From assembly GCA_965649825.1 (NCBI GenBank), contig OZ287702.1, positions 1,178,001 through 1,242,000 of the forward strand: a stretch of DNA of 64,000 bases, written 5' to 3'. The notes beneath the pieces are model-generated. The model saw nothing but the letters and a program-made list of their open reading frames with translations, was not told the DNA's origin and did not search any database. Below, piece after piece: positions 33,701 to 42,398 of this stretch (position 1 is its first letter; each line of letters begins with the position of its first letter). The translations under genes were made by a program, and so were the position numbers. This DNA is from Penicillus capitatus (taxonomy: Eukaryota; Chlorophyta).

Positions 33701-36495
33701 ACGTGGGAGAAACGCTCTAAGAGCCTCACGGATCTTCGCGTCGTCGTTTTGGACTGCGGACCGTCGGATTTGTACCACGTGTACACCCACTCGATGGACA
33801 CTCCGTTTGGGTCGAGAAGGGCTAACTTGGTGAGAAGGTCGAGTGAACGCGATCCCAGATTGCCGGGTTCATCTGAAATCTTCTGTATGCTCGAATTGAA
33901 CATGAAAATTATTCCACTCGTTCCTCCACTGTCTTGTTTTGCTGAAAGCTTTTCCATGACCTCGACTTCCCTGTTCGTTGCGTCATAGTGTCGCACTTCA
34001 GTCAGCCATTCGGCGGGGGTGCATAGCTCATCGTTCTCCATCACCGAGAAGAATTGCGTGAGGGCTAGCGGGTATCCTGGTAACTCATCAAGCAGTTCCT
34101 CCAGATCCTTCGCATGTGATCGATCGTCGAATCCAAACTTCTCTGCCAGATCTCGTGCCTCGAATTTATCGAAGGGATTGAGTCGGACCGTGTCGCGTGA
34201 CCAGTCTCTTGCTCCACTGTCTTTCGTTGTAATGATAACATGTCCATTTGCCAGCGGAAGGTATTCATGAATCGATTCGAGATCGGTCACGTCATCAAAG
34301 ACGAAAAGACTGCGCGATTTTCTGAGCACTTCGAGAACATGTCTGATCAGCTTTGGGATGTCGGGGTTCGTTGGGAGTTCCAAATATTCTGCAATTTGTA
34401 AGAAAGCAGCAGAGAGACCTTCTGCGGAGTCGGAAGAGATCCAGAAATCGTTGACGTAGTTGCTCGTGTTCTTGAGACTTTCAAAAACCTTTGCCGCGAG
34501 TTGGGACTTTCCTATTCCCCCCGGCCCGACGACTGCCTTGACGATAGTTTGCTCTGTGCTTGATTCGAACGCTTCGATGAGGTCAGTGTATTCGCGCTCT
34601 CTCCCGGCGAAATGGCGAACCACGAGAGGCGAGAATAAACAATGGTGTTTCTTCGGCGGAGAACGGACTTCGGTTGATGTTTGCAACAATTCGCCTTCCA
34701 GACTCTTCCATACTTGAGTAAACAGCTTGTTGTCGATTGTCTTTGTCCGGACGGACGAGATGGACTTGATCCGTTCCTTGACTGTCTTCCCTTCCAGCCA
34801 CTCCGACAACACTCCCTTGCACAATCTGTTGTGCGTGTTTGATGCTAGTCTCTCTATGGCTTTTTGCGCTTTGTGCTGCTCTGGCTCTCGACCTTGAAAG
34901 CTCAGCTCTGCCAGATTGTCGAGTATCTCCAAGAAGAGATCGGGGTCGCTCGACCAGTCCCATTTGTCTCTCGGTTCGACGAGGCCTGCCAGAGTTTCGG
35001 CGCTCGTACAGCGAACAGCGTCGTCCTTCCCGTGGATGGCGAGCCTGCTCAACATCTCCACGACGCCGAACCTCAGAACCTTGCATTTTTCTTGGTTTGA
35101 TCCCCTTTCGTCGAGCACGAGGGATGAGATGAGATCCTTGAATTGTCCAAATACGGACGGATCTTCAATGGCCGCGAAGCGTAAAGTGTCGAGGGCCTGA
35201 AGGCACTTATACCATTGCCCTTCGCGTACGATTCGGTTTTCTCTCGCTCGGGTTAATGCTCTCGCCGTGGACTCCGCGTTGCCCAGATCGAAGTCCAGAA
35301 GGACGGCCTTCCGCACTGCTTGACATATTCCCACCGTTCCGACCGCGAGGTCGGCAATACGTCTTGCGTTGTTCGCAACGCGGACGCTTCTACTAGACGA
35401 CTGCAAAAAGGTTAAGCTCTGCTGCACTAGCATCGCCTGGTACTTTGCCGGAAAGTAAGCGGTTGCATCGATCACTCTCTGACTCCAGTTCTTGAACTTG
35501 GCGTACAGGCCTTCGGGTCTGTTAGGATCCCAGCTGCCCACGCCGACGTCAGAGAGGATCCTCAGACACTGATGCACGATGTGCAAAGAGCTGCATTGTA
35601 CTGGAAACATCTCTTTCGTGAAGCTCGTTCTCTGCGGATCGAACACATCCAACAGAAACTGGGCGAGCTGGAGAAGGCAGTTCGGATCGTCTGCGAAAAC
35701 CTCGGCGTCGACACACTGAAGCGTATGCTCCACTGCCTCCATCAGATATCTGCTGTGGAGAGTGTCGTTGCACAGTTTGTCGCGAAGGCTGTCGAAGAAG
35801 TCCTTGAGAAGAAGAAGATGCTCGTCGCCCGAGCCGTCGAGTCTGCACATGGCGAGGTACTCTTCGACCACCGCCCCACGATTGTCCGTCACTTCTCGGA
35901 CATACATGCCGTGGAAGATGGTGATGACTTTCCGCATCACCTTGGTCAGACCATCCTTCTCTTGCACATCGTCCGCTTCGTTGTACGCCTTCACGATTTC
36001 TTCCAGACTCCAGTATCGTCTTCCGACAAGGATCCTCCGGATGATCGAGCTGTCTGTGCGTGTCAAAGTCCCTCCCGTTAGCGATCGAGGAATACTGCCT
36101 CTGATAGCAGCTTGATGTCTATGAGTATCCCTACTGGATGAGGCTTTATTCCCGCCGCCCCGAAGGCCCAGTCCTCCCACAAAGATGAATCTCTCGACGC
36201 CGCGAGCTCGATCAGACAGTATGTGAACGCGGCGACGCAGAACACTTTGTGGCAGGTGCATTAGGCTTTTCGTTGCTTCTCCTGGGTCGCGAAGACCCTC
36301 ACAGTAGAGTGGAATGGTCACAGTTTTCGAGAACGGTCCTGTTCGCTCCACAATCTTCCCTGCAAACCTCCCTTCTGCTTGAAAGATCTGCACGAGGCCT
36401 TGTCCCTTTATGTCGACCTCGCAGATCTTCTTGGAGTTTACCTGAGAAGAGAGCTGAAAGCCAAAACAGGCGAAAAGCAGAATACCTTTTTGCAT
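30718..36495 (-). CDS. NLR-like STAND protein: shared N-terminal domain, NB-ARC NTPase, ~20 kinesin-light-chain-type TPRs
   Basis: Single uninterrupted frame of 1,925 aa from ATG 36495. Residues 1-100 include a hydrophobic start (KGILLFACFGF) and a GLGLRGGG stretch. Residues ~130-620 align with exon 1 of the NACHT-HEAT gene (VKAYNEADDVQEKDGL / VVAYNKATDVEERAVL; LRFGVVEMLSRLA / LRFGIICQLSMLA; CKGVLSEWLEGK / AKEVLAEWLDGE). Then an NB-ARC: FAGREREYTDL, P-loop GPGGIGKS near 660, LFVFDDVTD, VIITTKDS and LPGYPLAL. The C-terminal ~870 residues are 20 TPR units of 43 aa (consensus DALPL.KKALEMCERLHG.ADHPDVV..I.SYAIGL...GR.N) plus a partial last unit. By analogy with AP-ATPase/NLR proteins, TPRs sense, NB-ARC switches, and the N-terminus signals; the effector role of this N-terminus is not known to me. 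Confidence 0.85.
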   Translation of the reverse strand: MQKGILLFACFGFQLSSQVNSKKICEVDIKGQGLVQIFQAEGRFAGKIVERTGPFSKTVTIPLYCEGLRDPGEATKSLMHLPQSVLRRRVHILSDRARGVERFIFVGGLGLRGGGNKASSSRDTHRHQAAIRGSIPRSLTGGTLTRTDSSIIRRILVGRRYWSLEEIVKAYNEADDVQEKDGLTKVMRKVITIFHGMYVREVTDNRGAVVEEYLAMCRLDGSGDEHLLLLKDFFDSLRDKLCNDTLHSRYLMEAVEHTLQCVDAEVFADDPNCLLQLAQFLLDVFDPQRTSFTKEMFPVQCSSLHIVHQCLRILSDVGVGSWDPNRPEGLYAKFKNWSQRVIDATAYFPAKYQAMLVQQSLTFLQSSSRSVRVANNARRIADLAVGTVGICQAVRKAVLLDFDLGNAESTARALTRARENRIVREGQWYKCLQALDTLRFAAIEDPSVFGQFKDLISSLVLDERGSNQEKCKVLRFGVVEMLSRLAIHGKDDAVRCTSAETLAGLVEPRDKWDWSSDPDLFLEILDNLAELSFQGREPEQHKAQKAIERLASNTHNRLCKGVLSEWLEGKTVKERIKSISSVRTKTIDNKLFTQVWKSLEGELLQTSTEVRSPPKKHHCLFSPLVVRHFAGREREYTDLIEAFESSTEQTIVKAVVGPGGIGKSQLAAKVFESLKNTSNYVNDFWISSDSAEGLSAAFLQIAEYLELPTNPDIPKLIRHVLEVLRKSRSLFVFDDVTDLESIHEYLPLANGHVIITTKDSGARDWSRDTVRLNPFDKFEARDLAEKFGFDDRSHAKDLEELLDELPGYPLALTQFFSVMENDELCTPAEWLTEVRHYDATNREVEVMEKLSAKQDSGGTSGIIFMFNSSIQKISDEPGNLGSRSLDLLTKLALLDPNGVSIEWVYTWYKSDGPQSKTTTRRSVRLLERFSHVSWDREKNEIYMHAETQLLVRHLLLNNDSSIFGQYQKVEKKDTVTIGDTINILVDSIDPYISKWKTDRSNRERWTSLARNGSLLLDHCRHCKDIDVELKLLRHISQAYGEICMFQKSLLYAKRAFEICERLHGEADHPDVVECIKSYAIGLSRVGRHNDSLPFDKKALEMCERLHGKADHPDVVECIRIYAIGLEETGRDNDALPLKKKALEMCERLHGEADHPYVVTCIKSYAIGLTRVGRNNDALPLYKKALEMCERLHGEADHPDVVACIKSYALGLSRVGRENDALPFYKKALEMCERLHGKADHPNVVECVRIYAIGLGNTGRNNDALPLKKKALEMCERLHGDADHPDVVESIRIYAIGLEETGRYNDALPLKKKALEMCERLHGDADHPDVVESIKSYAIGLSGVGRDNDALSLYKKALEMCERLHGDADHPDVVACIKSYTFRLGETGRDNDALPLDKKALEMCERLHGDADHPDVVESIRTYAIRLGKTGRENDALPLKKKALEMCERLHGEADHPDVVECIRSYAIGLEETGRDNDALPLKKKALEMCERLHGEADHPYVVTCIKSYAIGLTRVGRNNDALPLYKKALEMCERLHGEADHPDVVACIKSYALGLSRVGRENDALPFYKKALEMCERLHGKADHPNVVECVRIYAIGLGNTGRNNDALPLKKKALEMCERLHGDADHPDVVESIRIYAIGLEETGRYNDALPLKKKALEMCERLHGDADHPDVVESIKSYAIGLSGVGRDNDALPLYKKALEMCERLHGDADHPDVVACIKSYTFRLGETGRDNDALPLDKKALEMCERLHGDADHPDVVESIRTYAIRLGKTGRENDALPLKKKALEMCERLHGEADHPDVVECIRSYAIGLEETGRDNDALPLKKKALEMCERLHGEADHPYVVTCIKSYAIVLSRVGRDNDALPLYKKALEMCERCYGDADHPDVVACIKSYAIGLERVGRDNDALPYWERARKMLEHVGDH
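31037..33100 (-). repeat. 1,032-bp tandem duplication of eight TPR units
   Basis: Within the TPR array, an eight-unit block (8 x 129 bp = 1,032 bp) occurs twice in direct tandem, about 31037-32068 and 32069-33100. Marker sequences recur exactly 1,032 bp apart: GATGCAAGTAACGACGTAAG at 30949, 31981 and 33013, and CGACGACGTT at 31731 and 32763. I saw only a few differences, such as GAAGGTATAG against GAAAGTATAG near 31323/32355 and GCGGCAGTG against GCGACAGTG near 31413/32445, one of which changes Pro to Ser. Confidence 0.92.
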
Positions 36496-37588
36496 ACGGG
36501 AACAGGAGCCAGAGAAAGCGGCCACGTTGTTGGAATGGATGATAATGGAGTCATGTTGACGGAGGGCCAATTCTTGGTAATGGCGACCCTCTGCGCACGA
36601 GGATGAGCGCCTATGGCTCTTTTACGGTTGCATCCGTCGGTGAAGACATCTCTAGCTCGCCCACGTCGGTTAAGACGAGAAACATAAGTCTGAAATGGAT
36701 TGGCGACACTCACAGGATCCCACACCTGTCGAATACGGTGCTGCAATGTGAGTTCCCAGTAAGACATGAGTCACCTTTGAAGCTGGGTAAGCGCTAGTTG
36801 CATTCAGACTCTTTGTACAGCCCTTACATGGCAGCTCCTGAATGAAAACACTCAACTGGGCGTTCCAAACAGCGCACGGTTCTCATTCACCTCGACTTGT
36901 TGACGCGGCGCTTCGTTGCGCGTCTTGTCGCCAGCCACGTCTTCCTTCTCGGAGGTTTCTTTTCGGCAAGGCTTCCAAGCATCGTCTCTGAACGAATTCT
37001 CCATATCCACTTCGGTTAATGCGCTTTCTTTTAAGGTCACAGAACGAACACACTGGGAAACGCCAACCGCGTCAGCGCTCGCAGAAATGTTCAATACGCT
37101 TACCGTCTTGCCGTGTCCGAACATGTTTGTCGTTCTTTTTAGGTTTGCAGAACGTTCCAGGCCAGAGAGAGAACCGTCGCCCATTTCTCTGCGGTTCAGT
37201 GGCCCGCCGTTGCATTCGGCGACGCTCTGAAAACGGTGAGCAGCACGATTCTTCATTGAAAAGTTCGGTTTGGTTTGACAGCGACAATTGCGTCGTAGGT
37301 CTTCTTGTAGACGAAACACGTAGAGAAACAAACGCAGATAACGTATGAAAGCTCTGATAACAGATGAATGGCGCATTGTGTCAAATGCGCCAAATGGAGC
37401 GAATCGAAGGCGTCAACGAGGAGTTTTGGTCCGGTGCGATCATCGGCGGATTTCGACGATGAGAATTCGAGCTATGGATTGTATTATGCGCCGCTTGAGT
37501 CGTCAGCTTCTGCAGATCTTGATCTTTTCAGCGCTGAGAAAGGCTTTGTCGAACTTGGAATAGTCACAGCTTCATCTGAGTTCGCGAA
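36496..37588. other. Divergent intergenic region with weak open frames
   Basis: About 1.1 kb between the NB-ARC-TPR start and the PI4K-like start. A 174-codon minus frame (36852-37376) and a plus frame from ATG 37368 that runs toward the PI4K exons overlap each other; neither shows a motif. The plus frame could be an upstream PI4K exon (Asp/Ser-rich), but I could not find a convincing splice to join it. Confidence 0.4.
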
Positions 37589-39376
37589 ATGGAAGGGGAT
37601 GTCAAACTCCAGTCATCGGCAAATGAACATTCTGAAGAGTCTCTGGCGCAAAATGACGAAACGAACATGGACACTTCGCCGTGGTGCATGCTGTGGTCGT
37701 GAAGGGTAAATGGGCAACAGGAATGCAGCAGTCCTTCACAGGGGTGCTCAGGTGTGGGTCTGTCCGATACCTCACGCAGATGTGGCTGCGACCCGTGCCA
37801 TGCTGGACTGGAGCCGGTACGTGCAGACAGCATGGGCTGTGCATCCCCGTCTGGCACTCGGCCTTCTGGGCCGATTTCCAGCCACCAGTTCCATCGAGAA
37901 CGAGCTCTTCTCGCTCATCAGCAAAAACGCAACAGATCCCACTGTGCAGTCCCTTCCGCAAGCGGCAATCCTGCTGGCGACGTGTGATCCGATGAAGAGA
38001 ATCAAAGTCTCTTCGAAACTCGATCTGTTGAAGCACTGGGTGCCAGCTTCGGTGTCTGACGCACTTGGTCTCATGGCCGTCGACATCAGTCGGCATTCCA
38101 GCGTGAAACACTTCATCGTGGCATCCCTCAGCAGAGCAAACCCAGAACAGGTATATCCTTCTGCGTCGAGGACAGCGCCAGCCCAGTGATGTATGTGTAT
38201 GACAGTTGGCGTTCTACCTTCCTCAATTGGTTCAGGGACTGCGCAACGACGGCGATCATTCTTTCGAGTACCTGCTCGTTCAGAAGGCGTCGCAGTCCTG
38301 GATTTTCTGTCACAGATTGATGTGGTCCGTGACGCATCGCCCCTGCGTCTCGTCGGTGTGTTCTATGTGTGTTGGTGTTCAGGTATCTACGTTCGGAATG
38401 CAAACCGCCTCCCGAGGCCATGAATCCGGTCATCAAGCGCTCTGGCTGGAAGGCTCCGAGTGATACGGGGCTCTGGAGCATCACGGAGAAGCTCTACCAC
38501 TCCATTCGCAACGCACTGTCGGATGAGCAGCGCATCTTCATGGATGCCGAAATGGGCTTCTTCGATCAGATCACAGAGATCTCAGGCATCCTCAAACCCA
38601 TTCCCACAGATGAACGGCGCACGAAGATTGAAGAAGTGCTGCAGGGGATCTCTCTCGAAAGGGAGGATCTCTACATCCCCACCAATCCGGAGTCGATTGT
38701 CACACAGATCATATGTGACAGCGGCACCCCTATGCCCAGCAAAGAGAAGATGCCAATACTGGTTCAGTTCCAAGTCGAACAGCGACAAGGAGACGAGGAA
38801 TCAGGTGCCGGGCAGCGCAAACAGGTATGTGATCAGCAGGCAGATGTCGTTGGCAGACCATCGAACCTGTGGTGTGTACGCATCGCAGGCCTGTATCTTC
38901 AAAGTCGGAGATGACGTGCGTCAAGACGTCCTTGCACTGCAGATCATCAAGCTTTTAAAAGATGTTTTCATCAAGGCAGGTCTCGACCTGTATCTCTGTC
39001 CCTACGGTGTGATTCCGACGGGGTACGAGAAAGGTACGACCTCCTGCATGTGTCCATCAGACGAGCAACTCGAGTTTCTGCGGTGACAGGTATCATCGAA
39101 GTGGTGCCGAACAGCAAATCTCGATCGGCCTTGGGTGAGACGACGGATGGCGGTCTGTACGAGATCTTTCAGAGGGAATTCGGGGCGCCGGGGTCGCCGC
39201 GATTCGAAGCGGCTCGGCACAATTTCATGGTTTCCGAAGCAGGCTATGCCATTGCCAGTTTTCTGCTGCAGTGCAAGGATCGACACAACGGCAACATTCG
39301 CAATCGCTTTCATCTCGATAAAAGCGAGAAGCAAGGGGCTGCTCATATCCGAAGCGTGGTCGATAATGCGTACTGA
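37589..39376 (+). CDS. Truncated phosphatidylinositol 4-kinase alpha-like protein, lacks DFG and C-lobe
   Basis: Six exons stay in frame to a TGA and give 503 aa: 37589-37698, 37742-38150, 38206-38324, 38383-38824, 38889-39033, 39090-39376. Introns are 43-64 nt. Visible PI4K type III alpha features: the end of the helical domain ([21 protein letters not shown]), [37 protein letters not shown], then the N-lobe [44 protein letters not shown], and the catalytic loop CKDRHNGNI. Directly after NGNI the protein ends in ~25 unrelated residues; the HIDFG metal-binding motif and the rest of the C-lobe are absent, and I find no remnant downstream. The N-terminal ~1,400 residues usual for PI4KA are also missing. 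So it is a catalytically dead paralogue or a decaying copy, although the splice frames are undamaged. Confidence 0.7.
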
Positions 39377-39765
39377 AAATGGACAACAGCATTGTACGAT
39401 AAGCTGCAGAATTATACCTATTGATCCCGAGAGGGGTGGTTTACTGGGAAACCCTCTTTAATTGTCAAAGCTCTCTGTTTATCGTATACAGGAGAATGAG
39501 TAAAATGCTTTAGAACACGCGAAGAAGACCCGGGGAGGAAACACGCTATTTCGGATCGCTGTATCACGAAAAGACAGCATCATCATGTTACAGGATAAAA
39601 GTCATCCATCATTGAATCAGCGTAGTTGACGACATCATTCTATGCAGCCGACAAAACAATAAGCTAGATTAAAAACAGCAGAAAGAAACGCACTAAAGAA
39701 GTAGGAGTCCCTCAAGGTATCAAAACTAGGTAACTACGTCCCCCAATCAGTCAAGGTCAGTGTTT
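39377..39765. other. Spacer after the truncated PI4K
   Basis: About 390 bases. The plus strand holds two isolated RT-like words, VVDDIILCS (from 39622) and VGVPQG (near 39700), in the wrong order and bounded by stops. I regard this as possible retroelement debris, not a gene. Confidence 0.3.
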
Positions 39766-40090
39766 TTATTTCTTCCATCCACCGAAATGAGACCCGTGAG
39801 AGGCAGGAAATCCGTGGTCGCTCGAGGCAGCAGTTGCACTTCCGCCCGCTGCACCTTTAGCATGACCGTTGCCGCTCGATGCTGCTTGAACGCCGCTAGC
39901 ACCGCTGGAGGAAGCATGCCTTCCATTCTGATCTGCTCCAGCTACTCCACTGAAATCGGTGAAACCAGAAGCCTGCGCTGTGCTGTCCTTTGGAGCTACG
40001 GTTGCGGTCTTTCCATAGCTATCGGTCATCGCGACTGCAGTGCCTCCCCGTACGTCCTGATCGTCTCCGATGGATTCGCCTTTAGTGAAT
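39766..40090 (-). CDS. C-terminal part of a Gly/Ser/Ala-rich protein, 5' end unclear
   Basis: The last ~105 codons of a minus frame ending at 39766 are Gly/Ser/Ala/His-rich (SSSGASGVQAASSGNGHAKG, HGFPASHGSHFGGWKK) and look unlike the reverse-transcriptase-like sequence directly upstream in the same frame. It could be a real terminal exon whose upstream part was displaced by a retroelement insertion, or an old low-complexity tail read by chance. No function can be assigned. Confidence 0.3.
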
Positions 40091-40499
40091 GCCCAGAGAC
40101 GCCATTGTTTTCTGAACCCAAAGTGTCTATTCGAGTTCTTCTTGCTTTCCTGTACGAAGTGAGTCAAGCGCTCGTTGATCAGTTTCTCCAGGACTTTCCC
40201 GATTATTACAGGAATCAAGGATATGGATCGAAGTCTTGCAAGTCGATTTTTATGTAGTCTTCGGTCTTCGGGACTGCGAACACATCTGCGCATTTCCAGG
40301 TGGAACAGTGAGTTTCGCGCATGAGGCATGCGTTCATGATCCCGACAAGGATAGGTATTACAGTATGGCAACAGCGCCCGAGGATAACATTTGGTATTTC
40401 ATCATGGTCTGGGGCACCGTATTCTTTCTGATTGTGTATGCCATGGAAAAGCTTTTCAGATGAGATCGGTGGAAATTGGTTCGAAGAATCTGACAACAA
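40090..40499 (-). mobile_element. Frameshifted remnant of a non-LTR retrotransposon reverse transcriptase
   Basis: The minus strand encodes the early RT region of a LINE-type element in two frames. The frame from 40499 gives GAPDHDEIPNVIL, a PILVGIMNACL segment and STWKCADVFAVPKTED. After a frame change near 40235 a second frame gives RSISLIPVIIGKVLEKLINE, RLTHFV and HFGFRK, the hallmark RPISLLPV..K.LEKLI...QFGFR block. The palm motifs (VPQG, ADD) do not follow, so the copy is truncated as well as frameshifted and cannot be active. Confidence 0.7.
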
Positions 40500-41034
40500 A
40501 TTATCTGTTGGAGGTAAGTCCCGTTCAGGTTCGCACGGAAAGAACTTTTTCTTTGGGGCCTCTATGATATCTTCATAAATCTCCGAGAACCGAAGCGCCC
40601 CGAAACCATATCAGACGGAATCGATTTCGATTACAATGTGCGAATAAAATGTTCCCTTATGAAGACAGGAGATGAGTTCATCATCTTCATTGTCGTTTGT
40701 AGATGTCGCAGGAATCAACGTTGGAAACAAAGCGCGCCATAAGACGAAATCATTTAACGCAGATGTTCCGCACGAGATCATATTCGAGCGTTAGTTTTTA
40801 ATCACAGTCCCGTCATGTAAGTGTACCATCGAGACCGGAAGACACACTTTGTGATTATTAGCCTCTAGCGAAGCTCACAAAATAATAAAACATAGACTCT
40901 TGCAACAGTAGCTGTGTATCAGCTTATTTGGTTTGTTGCCTGAACGACACTGTGCACTAGTGGCTGGAAGAAGCCACACTCAACACGACATTGACTTGGG
41001 CTAACCCGTCGCCTGGAGTACAAGTCAAGTTGTA
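40500..41034. other. Spacer, no gene seen
   Basis: About 535 bases upstream of the RT remnant (minus reading). Further RT-derived sequence could be hidden here, but I do not recognise any. Confidence 0.4.
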
Positions 41035-42398
41035 CTATCCAAAGCGATAATCCCTCACTTGCACAGGGTTCTGACACGCTGCGTTGTTGGGGAATACGAA
41101 TTCCACTGTGTTTTCTTCAATCTTGAAAGGTACGCCCAGATCGAGGAGAACACACACTGTGAAGACAACTTCATTGCTGAAACCTGCTCCCTCGACATAT
41201 CGCTTTAACTCGGCTGGAGACGATTGCGGCTGGATGCACAATCTACCGACATTAGAAACAAGGGTACAACTGGGTCTGACTATAGAGACAGTCAGCAAAT
41301 GATCGCAGCACTTCGCGGAGAATGTTTACCATCAATAATGTCGGGTATCAAAGGAGCGGGGGGAGGGCCATCTGGAGCGGGAGACGTCGACAATGCCGCG
41401 ACAACATTAGGGGCACGAGGAAGACGCCACACTCCGCTGCCTTCCAGTAAGCGTCTTCCTGGAAAGTCGGCTTCCGATGTCCTTCCTCGGAGAGCATCGT
41501 TTCCTCCAGTGATTCCCGAGGGAACACGCAACGCTGCGCAAACACAACAAAGTCTGCCACGACGAACGAATTCACATTCGGATGCTACCGTCACACAAAA
41601 CGAAGCACCACGCGACGATCTGTAGCAGACAGCACGCGGTTAGTCGGATGGAACGTGCAACGGACGATCTGTTCGCGCGACTTACAAGACAGGTGATATA
41701 ACGTTCTGCGACGAAAGTCGACATCGTCTAGGGAGAATCCGCTTGGAATCGACTTTGCTGTCTTGTTTTACAACAACTGATCTTTGCGCAGCATACGTCA
41801 GCGTGGCTTAAATACCAGAGCCAACTGTAGTGATCTTGACATGGCTTCGGAGCGGTGGCCGCTCTTTGTGAAGTTCGCAGGGGTTCTCACCTCAAACGTA
41901 TAGCTGCCAGGTAATTGAAGGTTTGCCGAACTCGCAGATCTCACGCGAACCCTATGATAGGTGACGTTAGACGGAACATGCGAAGCCACTGCCAAGTGTC
42001 CGTTGTTCTCGAGTTGGCCGCCCTCTTGCCCACGCTGAAATGCAGTTAGAAGCCTCCCCCAACCAAAGGCCTCGTCATCTGCGTCGAGGACGACGATCTG
42101 CGTTTCTGAAACATGATTCAGAATCAAATGCTTACGAGGATCTCCAGTGCATTTTGGCGTGTGGACAAGAAGTAGCTTCACTGCCATCATCTCCGCAAAA
42201 AGACGAAATCGGCATCGTCAATTTGAACAAATACTGATTCAAAGACACAGAACCATCGGTACCATGTAAAGTAGAACAAAAGAAGAGTCTCATGTTGTTT
42301 TCAGGTGAATGAGTGGTCGGGACATTAGCTTCCACATGCAACTCCACTTGGGTTTTCGAGAAGATCAGCCAAGCGAAGGCATTGTCTAGAACTGGCAT
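41035..42398 (-). CDS. Unrecognised minus-strand gene, several exons, model approximate
   Basis: Three minus-strand open stretches in order may be exons of one gene. From ATG 42398: MPVLDNAFAWLIFSKTQVEL and SLNQYLFKLTMPISSF. At 42190-41798: VKLLLVHTPKCTGDP, QIVVLDADDEAFGWGRLL, LQLPGSYTFEVRTPANF. At 41298-41035: EVVFTVCVLLDLGVPFKI and TVEFVFPNNAACQNPVQVRD. The alternating hydrophobic pattern of the last two suggests beta-rich domains. The stretch between (41300-41594) is Pro/Ala/Ser-rich on this strand and also open on the other. I could not fix the splice sites and recognise no family, so boundaries and even the joining are tentative. Confidence 0.3.

Noticed and set aside
39622-39715. Plus-strand VVDDIILCS and VGVPQG as an active reverse transcriptase palm
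   Set aside because: The motifs are in reverse order for any RT, a stop follows the first, and there is no surrounding homology.
40236-40463. Plus frame with a membrane-like end (IWYFIMVWGTVFFLIVYAME)
   Set aside because: It is antisense to the reverse transcriptase remnant, which explains the sequence better.
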